Source of the DNA: Herpetosiphonaceae bacterium
GTDB taxonomy: Bacteria > Chloroflexota > Chloroflexia > Chloroflexales > Kallotenuaceae
DNA: 64,000 bases
Assembly: GCA_013821605.1 (NCBI GenBank)
Contig: JACDGP010000006.1
Location: 1-64,000 of the forward strand
Direction of reading: 5' to 3'
Positions 17,663-26,006 of this stretch are shown one piece after another (position 1 is the stretch's first letter; each line of letters starts with the position of its first letter). The position numbers and the translations under genes are program-made. The notes under the pieces were generated by a model. It was not told the DNA's origin. It was given only the letters and a program-made list of their open reading frames with translations, and did no database searches.

Positions 17663-18163
17663 CTACTGAATAACCCGTTTCAGAATACCAAAGATGTCCA
17701 TTGGAACATGCTCCTGCGCTGATTGCACCAGCCAATGTTCGACTCGTTGTCCGATGTCGTGGTACGTCTGCGTTGCCCCTTGGTGGGTGACACGTATAAC
17801 ATCCTTGTAGACGAAAATCGTGGACTGGTCGTTCGTCGGCTGCTTCGTTATGTGCACATTCAAGCCACGGTAGCCTAGGCCATCCGGTGTTGGTTGTGGT
17901 CGCCCCACTGGGAGTTGCGCTAAACGCTGCTCGAACTCGTTGGCTTGCGTGGGCGATAAATGCCACGTCGGGTTGCGACGCCCTGAGAAGAGTGATGCTT
18001 CAACTTGCACAGATGCTAGAGCCTCAGTTTTTAGAAATAATTTCGTTATCGGTGGTTGTTCATTGTGGGTTGAAACAAGCGCAGAGCCGACCAATACAAG
18101 TGCGACAACACTTGAGAAGATGAGTGAACCCTGTCGTATAAGGTGCTTGTCGAATACAACCAT
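17663..18163 (-). CDS. Membrane-anchored protein of unknown function
   Basis: A 166-residue protein with one N-terminal membrane segment (about residues 13-31, IFSSVVALVLVGSALVS) and an exported domain. The domain opens with VEASLFSGRRNPTWHLSPTQANEFEQRLAQL and continues LGYRGLNVHI, a pattern I recognise from scattered uncharacterised bacterial exported proteins but cannot name. No lipobox Cys, so it is anchored by the helix. It heads a two-gene unit with the glycine-zipper protein. Confidence 0.65.
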   Translation of the reverse strand: MVVFDKHLIRQGSLIFSSVVALVLVGSALVSTHNEQPPITKLFLKTEALASVQVEASLFSGRRNPTWHLSPTQANEFEQRLAQLPVGRPQPTPDGLGYRGLNVHITKQPTNDQSTIFVYKDVIRVTHQGATQTYHDIGQRVEHWLVQSAQEHVPMDIFGILKRVIQ

Positions 18164-18275
18164 GCTCTATAGCTCCTGATAGCGGGAGATCTACGGGTTC
18201 AATTTTATTGTACCAATGATGATTGGAAGGTGCGCAAGGCGACGGATCGTTCGCAGGGATGAGGTTTTGCCTCCA

Positions 18276-19379
18276 CTAGTTGACCGAAGCTAAACTTTGG
18301 GCAATGCGAATGACCTCCTCACGCGTGAGTTGTTGCCCTTGCGCCTTGAACTCGTATGAGCGTCCTTGTTCTTGCCAGCTCACCGAGAAAAAGTGGGGAT
18401 CGATGTCCATCATAATCAACGTCCCTTGGACACCATGAACCATGAGCAGTTCGCTTGTGGATGGCGCGAGGGGCGTATTTCCCTCCGCTCCAGCCCCGAC
18501 ACCTAGAATAAACACTAAACTCTCGTTCTGCTTCGAGGAGTATGTAACTGTATAGTCCCCGCCGTTTGGTGACTGAGAATCAACTCGCGCTTCATCAAGC
18601 AACGGACCTTGATCGAAGCGAGTTGGGATCTGCATCGGACGGTACAACGGGATGTTGGATGGGATGAGGCGACGGGCCATCTTCCATGCACCGCCGGGAT
18701 TGCCCCGCACCTCGCTGCCCAAAAGACCCAACAGGACCTTGAATGGTGCAGACTTCTCTAGATGATACTCAAACCGGGCGCGCTCAAAGACCTGGCTCAG
18801 AACGCGGTCACCTGCTGCATTGGTCATCTCAATGGCGTCTGTAAGTGGGTAGCCGAACAGGGCCACGCTCCGACCAAAAGTATCGAGCTGCGCGTCGGCG
18901 AGACCATGACCAAGCCAGTACGTTTGGAAGCCGCTGCCCTGCGTCTGATCACACACGTTGTGCTTGGTCTGTGGAAACCACAAACAGTTCGCCTCTGCGC
19001 CCTCTGCATGGCGATCCATCAACCAGCCGTTCTCCTGTTGGATGAGGCGGTCGTTACCCAAGCGACCGAGGAGCACATCATACGGAGCGGCTTGTTCTGG
19101 ATGGAGTTCAAAGCGCGTGCGCTCGAACCATTGCGTCAGGTAGCTTACCCCAGTGTCGCGGTTACGTTCATTTTGAACTGCTGTGATGGGAAAGCCGAAC
19201 ACGGGCAACCCACCATTGTGTTGCCAGTAGCTCAGGAAGCGCCCGCTGAGACACTGTTTCGTTTCAGCAAAACAGAGTGTGGCTGCCGCAGAGGCGTGGA
19301 CCGTGACAAGATTAAACGCGAGCACTGGCAGGAGGCATGCGATGAACAGCAAGGACCGGCGTTGGATGGTCATGTTCAT
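18276..19379 (-). CDS. Secreted protein with two YW-GGL-FG-P / FERxRFExH repeats
   Basis: A 367-residue secreted protein. After a signal peptide (NLVTVHASAAA) come two repeats of about 100 residues: FLSYWQHNGGLPVFGFPIT...QWFERTRFELHPEQ...VLLGRLG and FQTYWLGHGLADAQLDTFGRSVALFGYPLT...QVFERARFEYHLEK...VLLGLLG. The FGxPxT element recalls LGFP cell-wall-binding repeats of Corynebacteriales, but the FERxRFExH half is peculiar to Chloroflexota proteins as I know them. The C-terminal 120 residues (YTVTYSSKQNESLVFILGVGAG...LTREEVIRIAQSLA) resemble a DUF4367-type domain. AGAGGA precedes the ATG at 19379. Probably cell-envelope associated. Confidence 0.75.
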   Translation of the reverse strand: MNMTIQRRSLLFIACLLPVLAFNLVTVHASAAATLCFAETKQCLSGRFLSYWQHNGGLPVFGFPITAVQNERNRDTGVSYLTQWFERTRFELHPEQAAPYDVLLGRLGNDRLIQQENGWLMDRHAEGAEANCLWFPQTKHNVCDQTQGSGFQTYWLGHGLADAQLDTFGRSVALFGYPLTDAIEMTNAAGDRVLSQVFERARFEYHLEKSAPFKVLLGLLGSEVRGNPGGAWKMARRLIPSNIPLYRPMQIPTRFDQGPLLDEARVDSQSPNGGDYTVTYSSKQNESLVFILGVGAGAEGNTPLAPSTSELLMVHGVQGTLIMMDIDPHFFSVSWQEQGRSYEFKAQGQQLTREEVIRIAQSLASVN

Positions 19380-19550
19380 GAGTTGTTCCTCTGGCATCAC
19401 CAAGTAGATGAAGCATCCCTATCACTCGAAATGAGGAGGATGAGTAACATAATATGAGCCAACTCCGTTTCGCACTCCCATTATCCTACAGTCATGCGAT
19501 ACGAGCATGCAGTGGTCTAGCACAGCGTTGTCAGAATGAGTTGGAGCAGC

Positions 19551-19955
19551 TTACATACGCGTAAAGTGCAACGCGCCGCCCGCGTAGGTAATCGTGAGGG
19601 TGTCGCTGGTGAGCGTAAACGACGTGGCTCCGTCAAGGGCGCGCAAATAATCGATCTCTTGCTGGTTTCCGCACCCCAGTTGGGTTTCGACAACGTTCTT
19701 GACCGTCAGACGATTGCCAGTGACCGTAAACTGACCGCCATACGTATTGCAGCCGGACGCGCCGCGTATGATTCCATCCGTGAACTCGGCGGTAATATCG
19801 CTTCCTCCAATGACATGTTCGATTCGTCCACCTTGCTCGATGGACGCCAATCTCCAATGCGTTCCTGCCAGGGATGAGCGAGGAAGCCTACAAGAACTGA
19901 TGACGATGAGGAGCAGAATTACCTTGCTCATCGTGTTGTATCTAGACCACCTCAT
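19551..19955 (-). CDS. META/HslJ-like domain lipoprotein
   Basis: A 134-residue exported protein with a META domain (the heat-shock HslJ/META family): LAGTHWRLASIEQGG opens it, and GASGCNTYGGQFTVTGNRLTV with VVETQLGC carries the conserved Cys pair. The N-terminus has a hydrophobic segment ending ISSC, a plausible lipobox. The start at 19955 overlaps the stop of the propeller gene as ATGA, implying coupling; an internal ATG at 19931 is the alternative. META-domain proteins are linked to stress and antibiotic tolerance in other bacteria, without a defined mechanism. Confidence 0.75.
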   Translation of the reverse strand: MRWSRYNTMSKVILLLIVISSCRLPRSSLAGTHWRLASIEQGGRIEHVIGGSDITAEFTDGIIRGASGCNTYGGQFTVTGNRLTVKNVVETQLGCGNQQEIDYLRALDGATSFTLTSDTLTITYAGGALHFTRM

Positions 19956-21325
19956 TGAGGAGCATATACCAGACTATACACTGCAGTGGCATCATTCGCA
20001 GATGGCAGGGACGTATCGTCGGTCCGTACCTGCGCTGGTGGGCTCCACGTCATTGTCCGTAGGCTCGACTGTTCTCCCACACGGAGGACCAGTACCACGG
20101 CCCCAGCATTGGTAAGTCGCACTGCATCCACGATTGGAGGCGCTGGAGCTGTTCCAACTACTGTGCCGCCCCGTGCAACCACTATCACCGTACCAGTTGA
20201 CGTTACAACGGCTAGATGATGGCCATCCGGTGCCCAAGTCAGGTCTCTTGCCTGCGTACGCACCGGTGAGTCAATCTGAACACGCGGTGCCTGTTGTGAC
20301 CGCAGATCGTAGAGCACAAGGTCGCAACAGGCACCGCTGCTTGTCGGTCGCGTATACGCCAGGGTCAAGCCATCAGGTGCCCACACAGCGCCTTGCATCC
20401 GCTCAATCGGTTGGTCTGTGTTGGTGTCGAGGGCAAGCAGGTGCGCTAGTGATTCCTTGCCTACCTCTTTACTCCACAGCAGCTTGCTCCACACCATGAC
20501 CTTGCCCATTGGGGCGATCGCCCACGGACCGGTTTCACCGAGCACCAGAAACTGGTCGGGCACCGGGTGGGCTTGGGCAGTGTCGATGCGCCAGAAGTAG
20601 CTTGAGGAGCTCTCCTGAATATGAGTGTATAACTGCTGCGCTTGCCAGGCAATAGGCTCAATGGTGGCACCCACAGCGTAATCGAAGTGCGGATCATGCA
20701 GCAGTTGGTTGCCATCCAGGAGCACACGTAGTACACCGGTCTGCGTATCAGCGAGGTAGAGGTTGGATGCTACCTTACCGCCGTCCGCCGACTCGTTCGG
20801 TTCAGCCTCAAATGCAAGGTGGCGGTGGTCGCTCGAAAGCAGGAATGTGGAGACGTTCCAGTGCGGCGGCAAGGCTAGCAGTACCCGCCTGTGGGTTTGC
20901 AGGTCAAGCAAGGCGAACTGGTCGTGGAGATGGATCACCAGGAGCGGCGGCAACGTACCTCGCTCAAGCACGGCTTGGACCGGTACGTCTAACTGCTGCA
21001 CTCCCCCCTGTCCATCGCTAGCGAACATTGTCTCGCCCGCGACAACCCATGGTCGGTCGAGTGGAAGGCTCGCGACAAGCTGCGGTGGTCGCGCAGTTGG
21101 AGCTGCTACGGGTGTGGGGAATGTTGGGGTTGGTAGTGCTGGTCTCGTTGGTGACTGGGTTGCACGTGCGGCTGTTTGCGTTGCCGTTGCGCTAGCTGAC
21201 GGTCGTGGCCTCATCGTTCGGGATGGTCCCGCTGTCGGCATGACCTGGCTAATGGGGGGACTAGCTGACGGTGTTCCGCAGCCACTTAACACGATGACCA
21301 GGAGTATCAGCAGCATGTGTCGCAT
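19952..21325 (-). CDS. Lipoprotein with TolB/WD40-like beta-propeller
   Basis: A 457-residue lipoprotein: MRHMLLILLVIVLSGCG (lipobox LSGC), a Thr/Pro/Ala linker, then propeller blades recognisable as HRHLAFEAEPNESADGGKVASNLYLADTQTGVLRVLL, APDGLTLAYTRPTSSGACCDLVLYDL and APDGHHLAVVTSTGTVIVV. Such blades are typical of TolB-like/LpqB-like proteins. No catalytic motif is present. The ORF track begins 97 residues earlier, but that stretch overlaps the 21396 gene on the other strand and has no signal; the ATG at 21325 directly starts a signal peptide. TATAAT lies 7 bases before this ATG, so the message might be almost leaderless. It is coupled to the META-domain gene. Confidence 0.75.
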   Translation of the reverse strand: MRHMLLILLVIVLSGCGTPSASPPISQVMPTAGPSRTMRPRPSASATATQTAARATQSPTRPALPTPTFPTPVAAPTARPPQLVASLPLDRPWVVAGETMFASDGQGGVQQLDVPVQAVLERGTLPPLLVIHLHDQFALLDLQTHRRVLLALPPHWNVSTFLLSSDHRHLAFEAEPNESADGGKVASNLYLADTQTGVLRVLLDGNQLLHDPHFDYAVGATIEPIAWQAQQLYTHIQESSSSYFWRIDTAQAHPVPDQFLVLGETGPWAIAPMGKVMVWSKLLWSKEVGKESLAHLLALDTNTDQPIERMQGAVWAPDGLTLAYTRPTSSGACCDLVLYDLRSQQAPRVQIDSPVRTQARDLTWAPDGHHLAVVTSTGTVIVVARGGTVVGTAPAPPIVDAVRLTNAGAVVLVLRVGEQSSLRTMTWSPPAQVRTDDTSLPSANDATAVYSLVYAPQ

Positions 21326-21395
21326 GATATGATTATATCCGACGGAGCGATACGGGTAGCTGATGCTTAACTGACGGTGGAACCTTATTCTCGTA

Positions 21396-21737
21396 TTGAA
21401 CGTCTGTTTATTCTTGTTGGCCATCGTCCTCACAACCACACTGATTGGCTGTGAAACCCAAATGCCCCAGACTACCGCCCAGCCTACTTCCGGCACGTCC
21501 GGCACGCTACGCACCTTAGCTGCTATGCAATCACAGTTGAGCAAGGCCCTCACCCCACAGGCCGCCGAGCAGCTCTTTGGCAAGCCCGACGAAATCACAG
21601 GGAGTGGCTGGCTCATCTACGTCTATGATCTAGCGAATGGACAAAAGCTACGGCTTGGCTTCCCTGGTTACCATCCTCTATTCTATGCCAAAGTGCAGAA
21701 CAACGATGGCTCAATGCTCGATTTGCCGTTGAAGTAA
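21396..21737 (+). CDS. Small lipoprotein, paralogue of the gene at 9579
   Basis: A 113-residue lipoprotein from a TTG start: LNVCLFLLAIVLTTTLIGC has the lipobox LIGC (Cys19), followed by a Thr/Ser-rich linker. The mature domain is very close to that of the gene at 9579: both contain AAEQLFGKPDEITGSG, a YVY stretch, ANGQKL and LFYAKV, and end in DLPLK, over exactly the same length. The duplicates lie 12 kb apart in the same orientation. No good ribosome site is visible before the TTG, so the start is less certain. Function unknown. Confidence 0.72.
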   Translation: MNVCLFLLAIVLTTTLIGCETQMPQTTAQPTSGTSGTLRTLAAMQSQLSKALTPQAAEQLFGKPDEITGSGWLIYVYDLANGQKLRLGFPGYHPLFYAKVQNNDGSMLDLPLK

Positions 21738-21787
21738 AGGTTTGCAACGAATGATGTATGGCTCTCTGTCATGGCACCTCTGCCTCC

Positions 21788-22363
21788 TCAGTGTACCGCT
21801 CCCATGTAAAAATCTTCTACCTTGATGCTCACCATGCCGTCGGGATGTACGTGCACACCAAATTGATCCAAATTACGCCGAGCTGGCCCGCGCACCCAGT
21901 CGCCAGTTTGTGTATAGGCTGACCCATGACACGGATCAATGAATCTCTTCTCAGAGTCGAACCATTGAAAACGACAGCCGCGAAATGTATCACGACCGAA
22001 ATAAGCCATGAGCCCTTTCGCTGGATCATTGATCAAGTAGATCGGTATCGGATGGTCAGGGCCATACTGGATGTGCGTTGTTTGTCCGGTTGGTAGGACC
22101 GGATCAATAAATGCGAGTGGTAACTGCAATAACGTCACCGAACCAGGCGGAAAATTGAGAACTCGTCCAACGATGGCATCTGTCGTACGCCGGGCCGAGT
22201 ACGGCCACATCACGGCAACACTTGCACTCAGCATCATGAGGAGCGCCACGCCAACCGTCACGAGCACCAACCGCTCCCGCCAGAGCCCGATCAACGTCGC
22301 ATGATCGAGCGGTCGCGGCTTTGGTATTGGCGGGTCATCCTGCTCTTCGTAATAGCGGAACAT
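21788..22363 (-). CDS. Membrane-anchored Rieske-like protein with degenerate cluster motif
   Basis: A 191-residue protein with one N-terminal TM helix (about residues 33-52) and an exported domain built like a Rieske iron-sulfur protein: GCRFQWFDSEKRFIDPCHGSAYTQTG...GPARRNLDQF. In true Rieske domains the first motif is CxHxGC and the second CPCHG. Here the first motif reads RDTFRGC, so the first Cys and His ligands are gone; the second keeps only the Cys and His of DPCHGS. It probably cannot hold a [2Fe-2S] cluster. AGGAG precedes the start. The gene is single and not next to cytochrome genes. Confidence 0.72.
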   Translation of the reverse strand: MFRYYEEQDDPPIPKPRPLDHATLIGLWRERLVLVTVGVALLMMLSASVAVMWPYSARRTTDAIVGRVLNFPPGSVTLLQLPLAFIDPVLPTGQTTHIQYGPDHPIPIYLINDPAKGLMAYFGRDTFRGCRFQWFDSEKRFIDPCHGSAYTQTGDWVRGPARRNLDQFGVHVHPDGMVSIKVEDFYMGAVH

Positions 22364-22567
22364 CGTTGCTCCTGCCTCATTGCTACGAAGGTCCGGCTCG
22401 GGGCTCCGGTCGTTCGAGTGAATGATGACAATTGTAACAATCCTTCGCAGATCTCGCTATGAGTCTTGATTCCGAACTGCGGGAACCTATCAGCGTCCTA
22501 CGGTGTACGATAGATAGACCCTAGCGGGGGATGGCCGGTCGCCGTCGTCCCGGAAGGAAACGTACCG

Positions 22568-24349
22568 ATGCGTCGCTCTCTGTTTATCCCCGCATTCGCA
22601 GCTGTGCTGCTCGTCGCCACCGTCGTGGTGGGACGTGCCACGGATCACCCCATGCCCATGACCGCCAACGCAGTCGTAGCACTCCCCACTCCGACCCGCC
22701 TCCCCAGTTCTCCAGCAGTCGCTGTCACGCTCCGCCCTGCTACTCCGACCCCCACGCCGAAACCTGCCGAACCCTTCCTCGTGCGCACCTGGGGAGCGCA
22801 TGACAGATTGATCGCCTACAACCCAGCTGATCGCCAACCGCAATGGACCTTGCCACTCGGTATACCATCCGCAGATGGGAAACACTATTACACAGCAAGC
22901 AGTGGGAACGATGCCACGGTCGTTGACCACTTTGATCTTCGCACTGGAGCGCGCACGGGTCAGTTCACGGTCTTTGACAACTGGGCTGTGAGCGGTGTGT
23001 CCTACCAGGGACGGTGGCTCGCCATGACGCGCATTATGAATGCGGATGAGCAGCGCGCATGGTCGCTCGGCACCCACTGGCAGACGGACATACTGGTCGT
23101 GGAGGCGACGAGCGGCTTCGTTGTGCATCGCTTGCGTTTGGAAGGTAACTTCGATGTCGAGACGATCTCCGGCAGTGGCGATGCATTGTTCTTGATCCAG
23201 CATCTGCCCGCCATCCATCCTGACCATTACGTGATTCGGCTGTACGATCTCACCCATGACATGTTGCAGGCCGACCCATTACGTGCTAAAGGCTCGGATG
23301 AGATCATGGCTGGCCTAGCTTGGGACGGCTTGGCCTCGTCCGACGGTCGCTGGCTCTTGACACTCTACCTGAGCACCAAGCGCGATACTGCCTTCGTCCA
23401 CACCCTCGACTTGGTCAACCATCTGCCGGTTTGCATCGATCTGCCTTCCGGCACCGGCAACTTCGATCTACTCAAAAACTATACCCTGGCGCTCACACCC
23501 AATAACCAGACCTTGTTTGCGGCGAACGCAACCCTGGGTGTTGTGGCCGAAATCAATATGGAAAGCCGCCAGGTGGTACGCACAGTAAAGTTTCCGGCAC
23601 ATCCTACGGCGCCGTCCACCTCCGGTATACCAGAGAGTCATAGCGTACTGTCAAAGGACGGCCATAGCTTGTACTTCACCAATGGTCATACACTATGGGA
23701 CTATACCATCGGCAGTGATATGGTACGTGAACTTCCCGTACATACAGCTCGGATCATAGGCTTGGGGCTTAGCAGCGACGACCAACATCTGTTCCTGGTT
23801 GACATGGACGAAGCCATGACGATCCTCGACACACCAAAGCAGGGCCTGTGGTACTCTCCCGAGAACGTCGCCTCGGCGGACGCGCAGCACGTTACGTCCA
23901 CCATGAGCAGCATCCCTACTACACAGCTATCCACATCCACCGTTGCATGCCCCGTGACACGTCCTCCCAACCCACCGTTCGTTCCACCTCCGCCCTACCT
24001 ATCATCACCACCCTCGCTCGATCCGCATGACTTCTGGTATGGTACTGGGGAACTATGGACGAACCTCCCCAAGGATGACGTCTGGGGCCAGTTGCCCCAT
24101 GAGGATGCTGGCTTCACACAGAAGGTCTTCTGGTACCAGGATTTTGATAAGCCCGAGTCGGGGTTGACGGTCACGGGTCGTCGCCTGGATGCCGCCGCAC
24201 CGCCGCTCCTTGTATCTCCCACTATCGACGGCGGAGGTTTCCTGGGAGCTACCTTGACTGGCGTCGATTTTCCTACGCTTGGCTGCTGGGAGATAACGGG
24301 GCACCTCAAGGGTCACGACCTGCGCTTTGTTGTGGAGGTGGCGCCCTAG
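22568..24349 (+). CDS. Secreted beta-propeller protein with C-terminal beta domain
   Basis: A 593-residue exported protein. Residues 1-25 look like a signal peptide or anchor, then a Thr/Pro linker (about 35-65). Residues 70-430 carry WD40/YncE-like blades, such as NNQTLFAANATLGVVAEINMESRQVVRTVKFP and DGHSLYFTNGHTLWDYTIGSD. After a second Ser/Thr linker a C-terminal domain follows: CPVTRPPNPPFVPPP...WYGTGELWTNLP...GFLGATLTGVDFPTLGCWEITGHLKGHDLRFVVEV. That domain also occurs alone in other exported bacterial proteins, without known role. GGAAGGAAA precedes the ATG. No enzyme motifs are seen. Confidence 0.78.
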   Translation: MRRSLFIPAFAAVLLVATVVVGRATDHPMPMTANAVVALPTPTRLPSSPAVAVTLRPATPTPTPKPAEPFLVRTWGAHDRLIAYNPADRQPQWTLPLGIPSADGKHYYTASSGNDATVVDHFDLRTGARTGQFTVFDNWAVSGVSYQGRWLAMTRIMNADEQRAWSLGTHWQTDILVVEATSGFVVHRLRLEGNFDVETISGSGDALFLIQHLPAIHPDHYVIRLYDLTHDMLQADPLRAKGSDEIMAGLAWDGLASSDGRWLLTLYLSTKRDTAFVHTLDLVNHLPVCIDLPSGTGNFDLLKNYTLALTPNNQTLFAANATLGVVAEINMESRQVVRTVKFPAHPTAPSTSGIPESHSVLSKDGHSLYFTNGHTLWDYTIGSDMVRELPVHTARIIGLGLSSDDQHLFLVDMDEAMTILDTPKQGLWYSPENVASADAQHVTSTMSSIPTTQLSTSTVACPVTRPPNPPFVPPPPYLSSPPSLDPHDFWYGTGELWTNLPKDDVWGQLPHEDAGFTQKVFWYQDFDKPESGLTVTGRRLDAAAPPLLVSPTIDGGGFLGATLTGVDFPTLGCWEITGHLKGHDLRFVVEVAP

Positions 24350-24438
24350 TCCGGAAACCATCAACGCTTTGCAGCGAGCTCGTCACATGGCTGGTTGCTT
24401 TTGGAACCCTGTACCGATCGGCGGTGTAATAGGGAGTA

Positions 24439-25026
24439 ATGGACCTGCGAAGCGCGGCCGAAAGCAGCGATGCCGATCTAGTTATCCGTGCTCGCCGAGG
24501 CGATGACACTGCCTGCGAGCTGTTAATGCGTGCCCACCAGGAGGCGGTGTTCCGGCTCGCCTATTTGTTCCTTCACGACGCGGACGAAGCCGAAGATGCG
24601 ACACAAGAGACCTTTATTCGGGCGCTCCGCGCTCTGGATGAATTTGACTTGGAGCGCCCGCTCCGACCGTGGTTACTACGGATTGCAACGAATGTCGTCC
24701 GCAACCGGCAACGGGCCGTGGGACGCTACCTGCAAGCTATGCGACGTTGGCTACAATCCGAACCGGCCCCGGTCGCGGGGCTAACGGAGCGGAGTGGACC
24801 ACAATGGGAAGCTCAACTCTTGTGGCAAGCTGTTCGGCGGCTGGCACGCTCCGATCAAGAAGTGCTGTATCTGCGTTATTTCCTGGATTTAGGAGAAGCT
24901 GAGATGGCGGGTGCCTTGGACATGCCACCGGGTACCGTAAAGTCGCGGCTGCATCGTGCGACGACCCGACTGCGCATGATCGTGGATGGCGAGTTCCCGG
25001 CGTTACGAGAGGAACGACAGCCGTGA
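24439..25026 (+). CDS. ECF-type RNA polymerase sigma factor
   Basis: A 195-residue extracytoplasmic-function sigma factor. Region 2 is seen as YLFLHDADEAEDATQETFIRALRAL followed by PWLLRIATNVVRNRQRA; region 4 is VLYLRYFLDLGEAEMAGALDMPPGTVKSRLHRATTRLR, a helix-turn-helix. It overlaps the next gene by four bases (GTGA), so sigma factor and membrane partner are translationally coupled, the usual arrangement for sigma/anti-sigma pairs. It could control the secreted-protein genes nearby, but I could not identify a matching promoter motif. Confidence 0.9.
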   Translation: MDLRSAAESSDADLVIRARRGDDTACELLMRAHQEAVFRLAYLFLHDADEAEDATQETFIRALRALDEFDLERPLRPWLLRIATNVVRNRQRAVGRYLQAMRRWLQSEPAPVAGLTERSGPQWEAQLLWQAVRRLARSDQEVLYLRYFLDLGEAEMAGALDMPPGTVKSRLHRATTRLRMIVDGEFPALREERQP

Positions 25027-25832
25027 GTGATCGTCCGCCGATGGAAGGCTGGGAAGCACGTGTGCATACAGTGGCACAAGCCTTTGCGTATCCGCCCACG
25101 CCCACGATCACTCCGACGGTAGTAGCAGTCGTACGCCCCCATCCTCGATCAGCTATTCGGCTTGGACGCCGAGCATGGGCTGTAGCAGTACTCGTCGTGC
25201 TCCTCCTCCTTCTGTGGAGCGTCCCGCAAGTGCGCGCCGGTGTGCGGGCGATCTTGCGCATTGGTGCCGTCGAGATCGTACTACCAACGCCTGCACCACA
25301 GCGTAGTCCTAGCCCATCTCCTACAGCTCATCAGCCAACGGCGGGAATGACTGTCCTGCCTACACCTCCGCTGAATACTACCCTGTCAGAATTGGCTGGC
25401 TCGACCACGCTCACCGACGCACGCCGGCAGGTAACGTTCCCGATCCGCCTGCCTCGTTATCCATCCGATCTAGGAGTGCCGGATCGCGTCTTCGTCCAGG
25501 ACCTTGCTGGAACAGCGGTCATCCTCGTATGGTTGGAGCCTAGTCATCCTGAGCGGGTGCGCCTCAGCCTCCATCTATTGTCATCGGATCTACTGATGCG
25601 CAAATCGATGGTTAAGGAGTTAACACAAACGACCGTCAATGGTCAGCCTGCTGCGTGGGTTACGGGACCGCATCTGATCGAGATACGCACTGCAAGCGGC
25701 GGTCGCACCATTGACCAGCGCCAGTTGGTCGACGGCAATACACTCATCTGGACCGCTGGCACGCTTACCTACCGGCTTGAAACGCATCAATCATTAAGCG
25801 AGGCCGTGCGGACCGCTGAGTCATTGCACTGA
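25023..25832 (+). CDS. Probable membrane-bound anti-sigma/regulatory protein
   Basis: A 269-residue protein with a single TM helix (about residues 50-70, AWAVAVLVVLLLLLWSVPQVRA), a short cytoplasmic N-terminus, and an exported domain that resembles DUF4367: LTDARRQVTFPIRLPRYPSDLGVPDRVFVQDLAG...VNGQPAAWVTGPHLIEI. The N-terminus lacks the zinc-binding HxxxCxxC motif of ZAS anti-sigma factors, so the anti-sigma role rests on the four-base overlap with the ECF sigma gene. It starts with GTG at 25023. Confidence 0.75.
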   Translation: MSDRPPMEGWEARVHTVAQAFAYPPTPTITPTVVAVVRPHPRSAIRLGRRAWAVAVLVVLLLLLWSVPQVRAGVRAILRIGAVEIVLPTPAPQRSPSPSPTAHQPTAGMTVLPTPPLNTTLSELAGSTTLTDARRQVTFPIRLPRYPSDLGVPDRVFVQDLAGTAVILVWLEPSHPERVRLSLHLLSSDLLMRKSMVKELTQTTVNGQPAAWVTGPHLIEIRTASGGRTIDQRQLVDGNTLIWTAGTLTYRLETHQSLSEAVRTAESLH

Positions 25833-25883
25833 TGACGGTCGATGATAGGAGGTGTAGGACAAAAATTGGCGTTTCCCAAAGAA

Positions 25884-25899
25884 ATAATGTGAACATTAT
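25884..25899. repeat. Perfect inverted repeat upstream of the ABC permease pair
   Basis: ATAATG-TGAA-CATTAT, six-base arms with a four-base centre, in the 174-base gap between the anti-sigma and permease genes. Its symmetry suits a dimeric repressor operator; no T-run follows, so it is not a convincing terminator. No clear promoter could be placed next to it. Confidence 0.35.
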
Positions 25900-26006
25900 A
25901 GATGTCCTCGATAAGCCCTCAAAGCACGCTTGTATTGACACGGGGAGTATGATCGAAACACACCCGAGGAGACCTACCAGTACTTGACAAGAGAAGGTAG
26001 CATACG

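Noticed and set aside
17343-17966. 207-residue minus-strand ORF over two small genes
   Set aside because: Composition (Arg/Gly/His/Cys-rich) is shadow-like and it overlaps the better-supported 17405 and 17663 genes in another frame.
18762-19457. 231-residue plus-strand ORF opposite the repeat protein at 18276
   Set aside because: Antisense to the two conserved repeats of the real gene; no signal peptide, domain or ribosome site.
22490-23257. 255-residue minus-strand ORF opposite the secreted propeller gene
   Set aside because: Rich in Arg/Gly/Asp without hydrophobic core or known motif, and it mirrors the well-supported plus-strand gene; a codon-position shadow.
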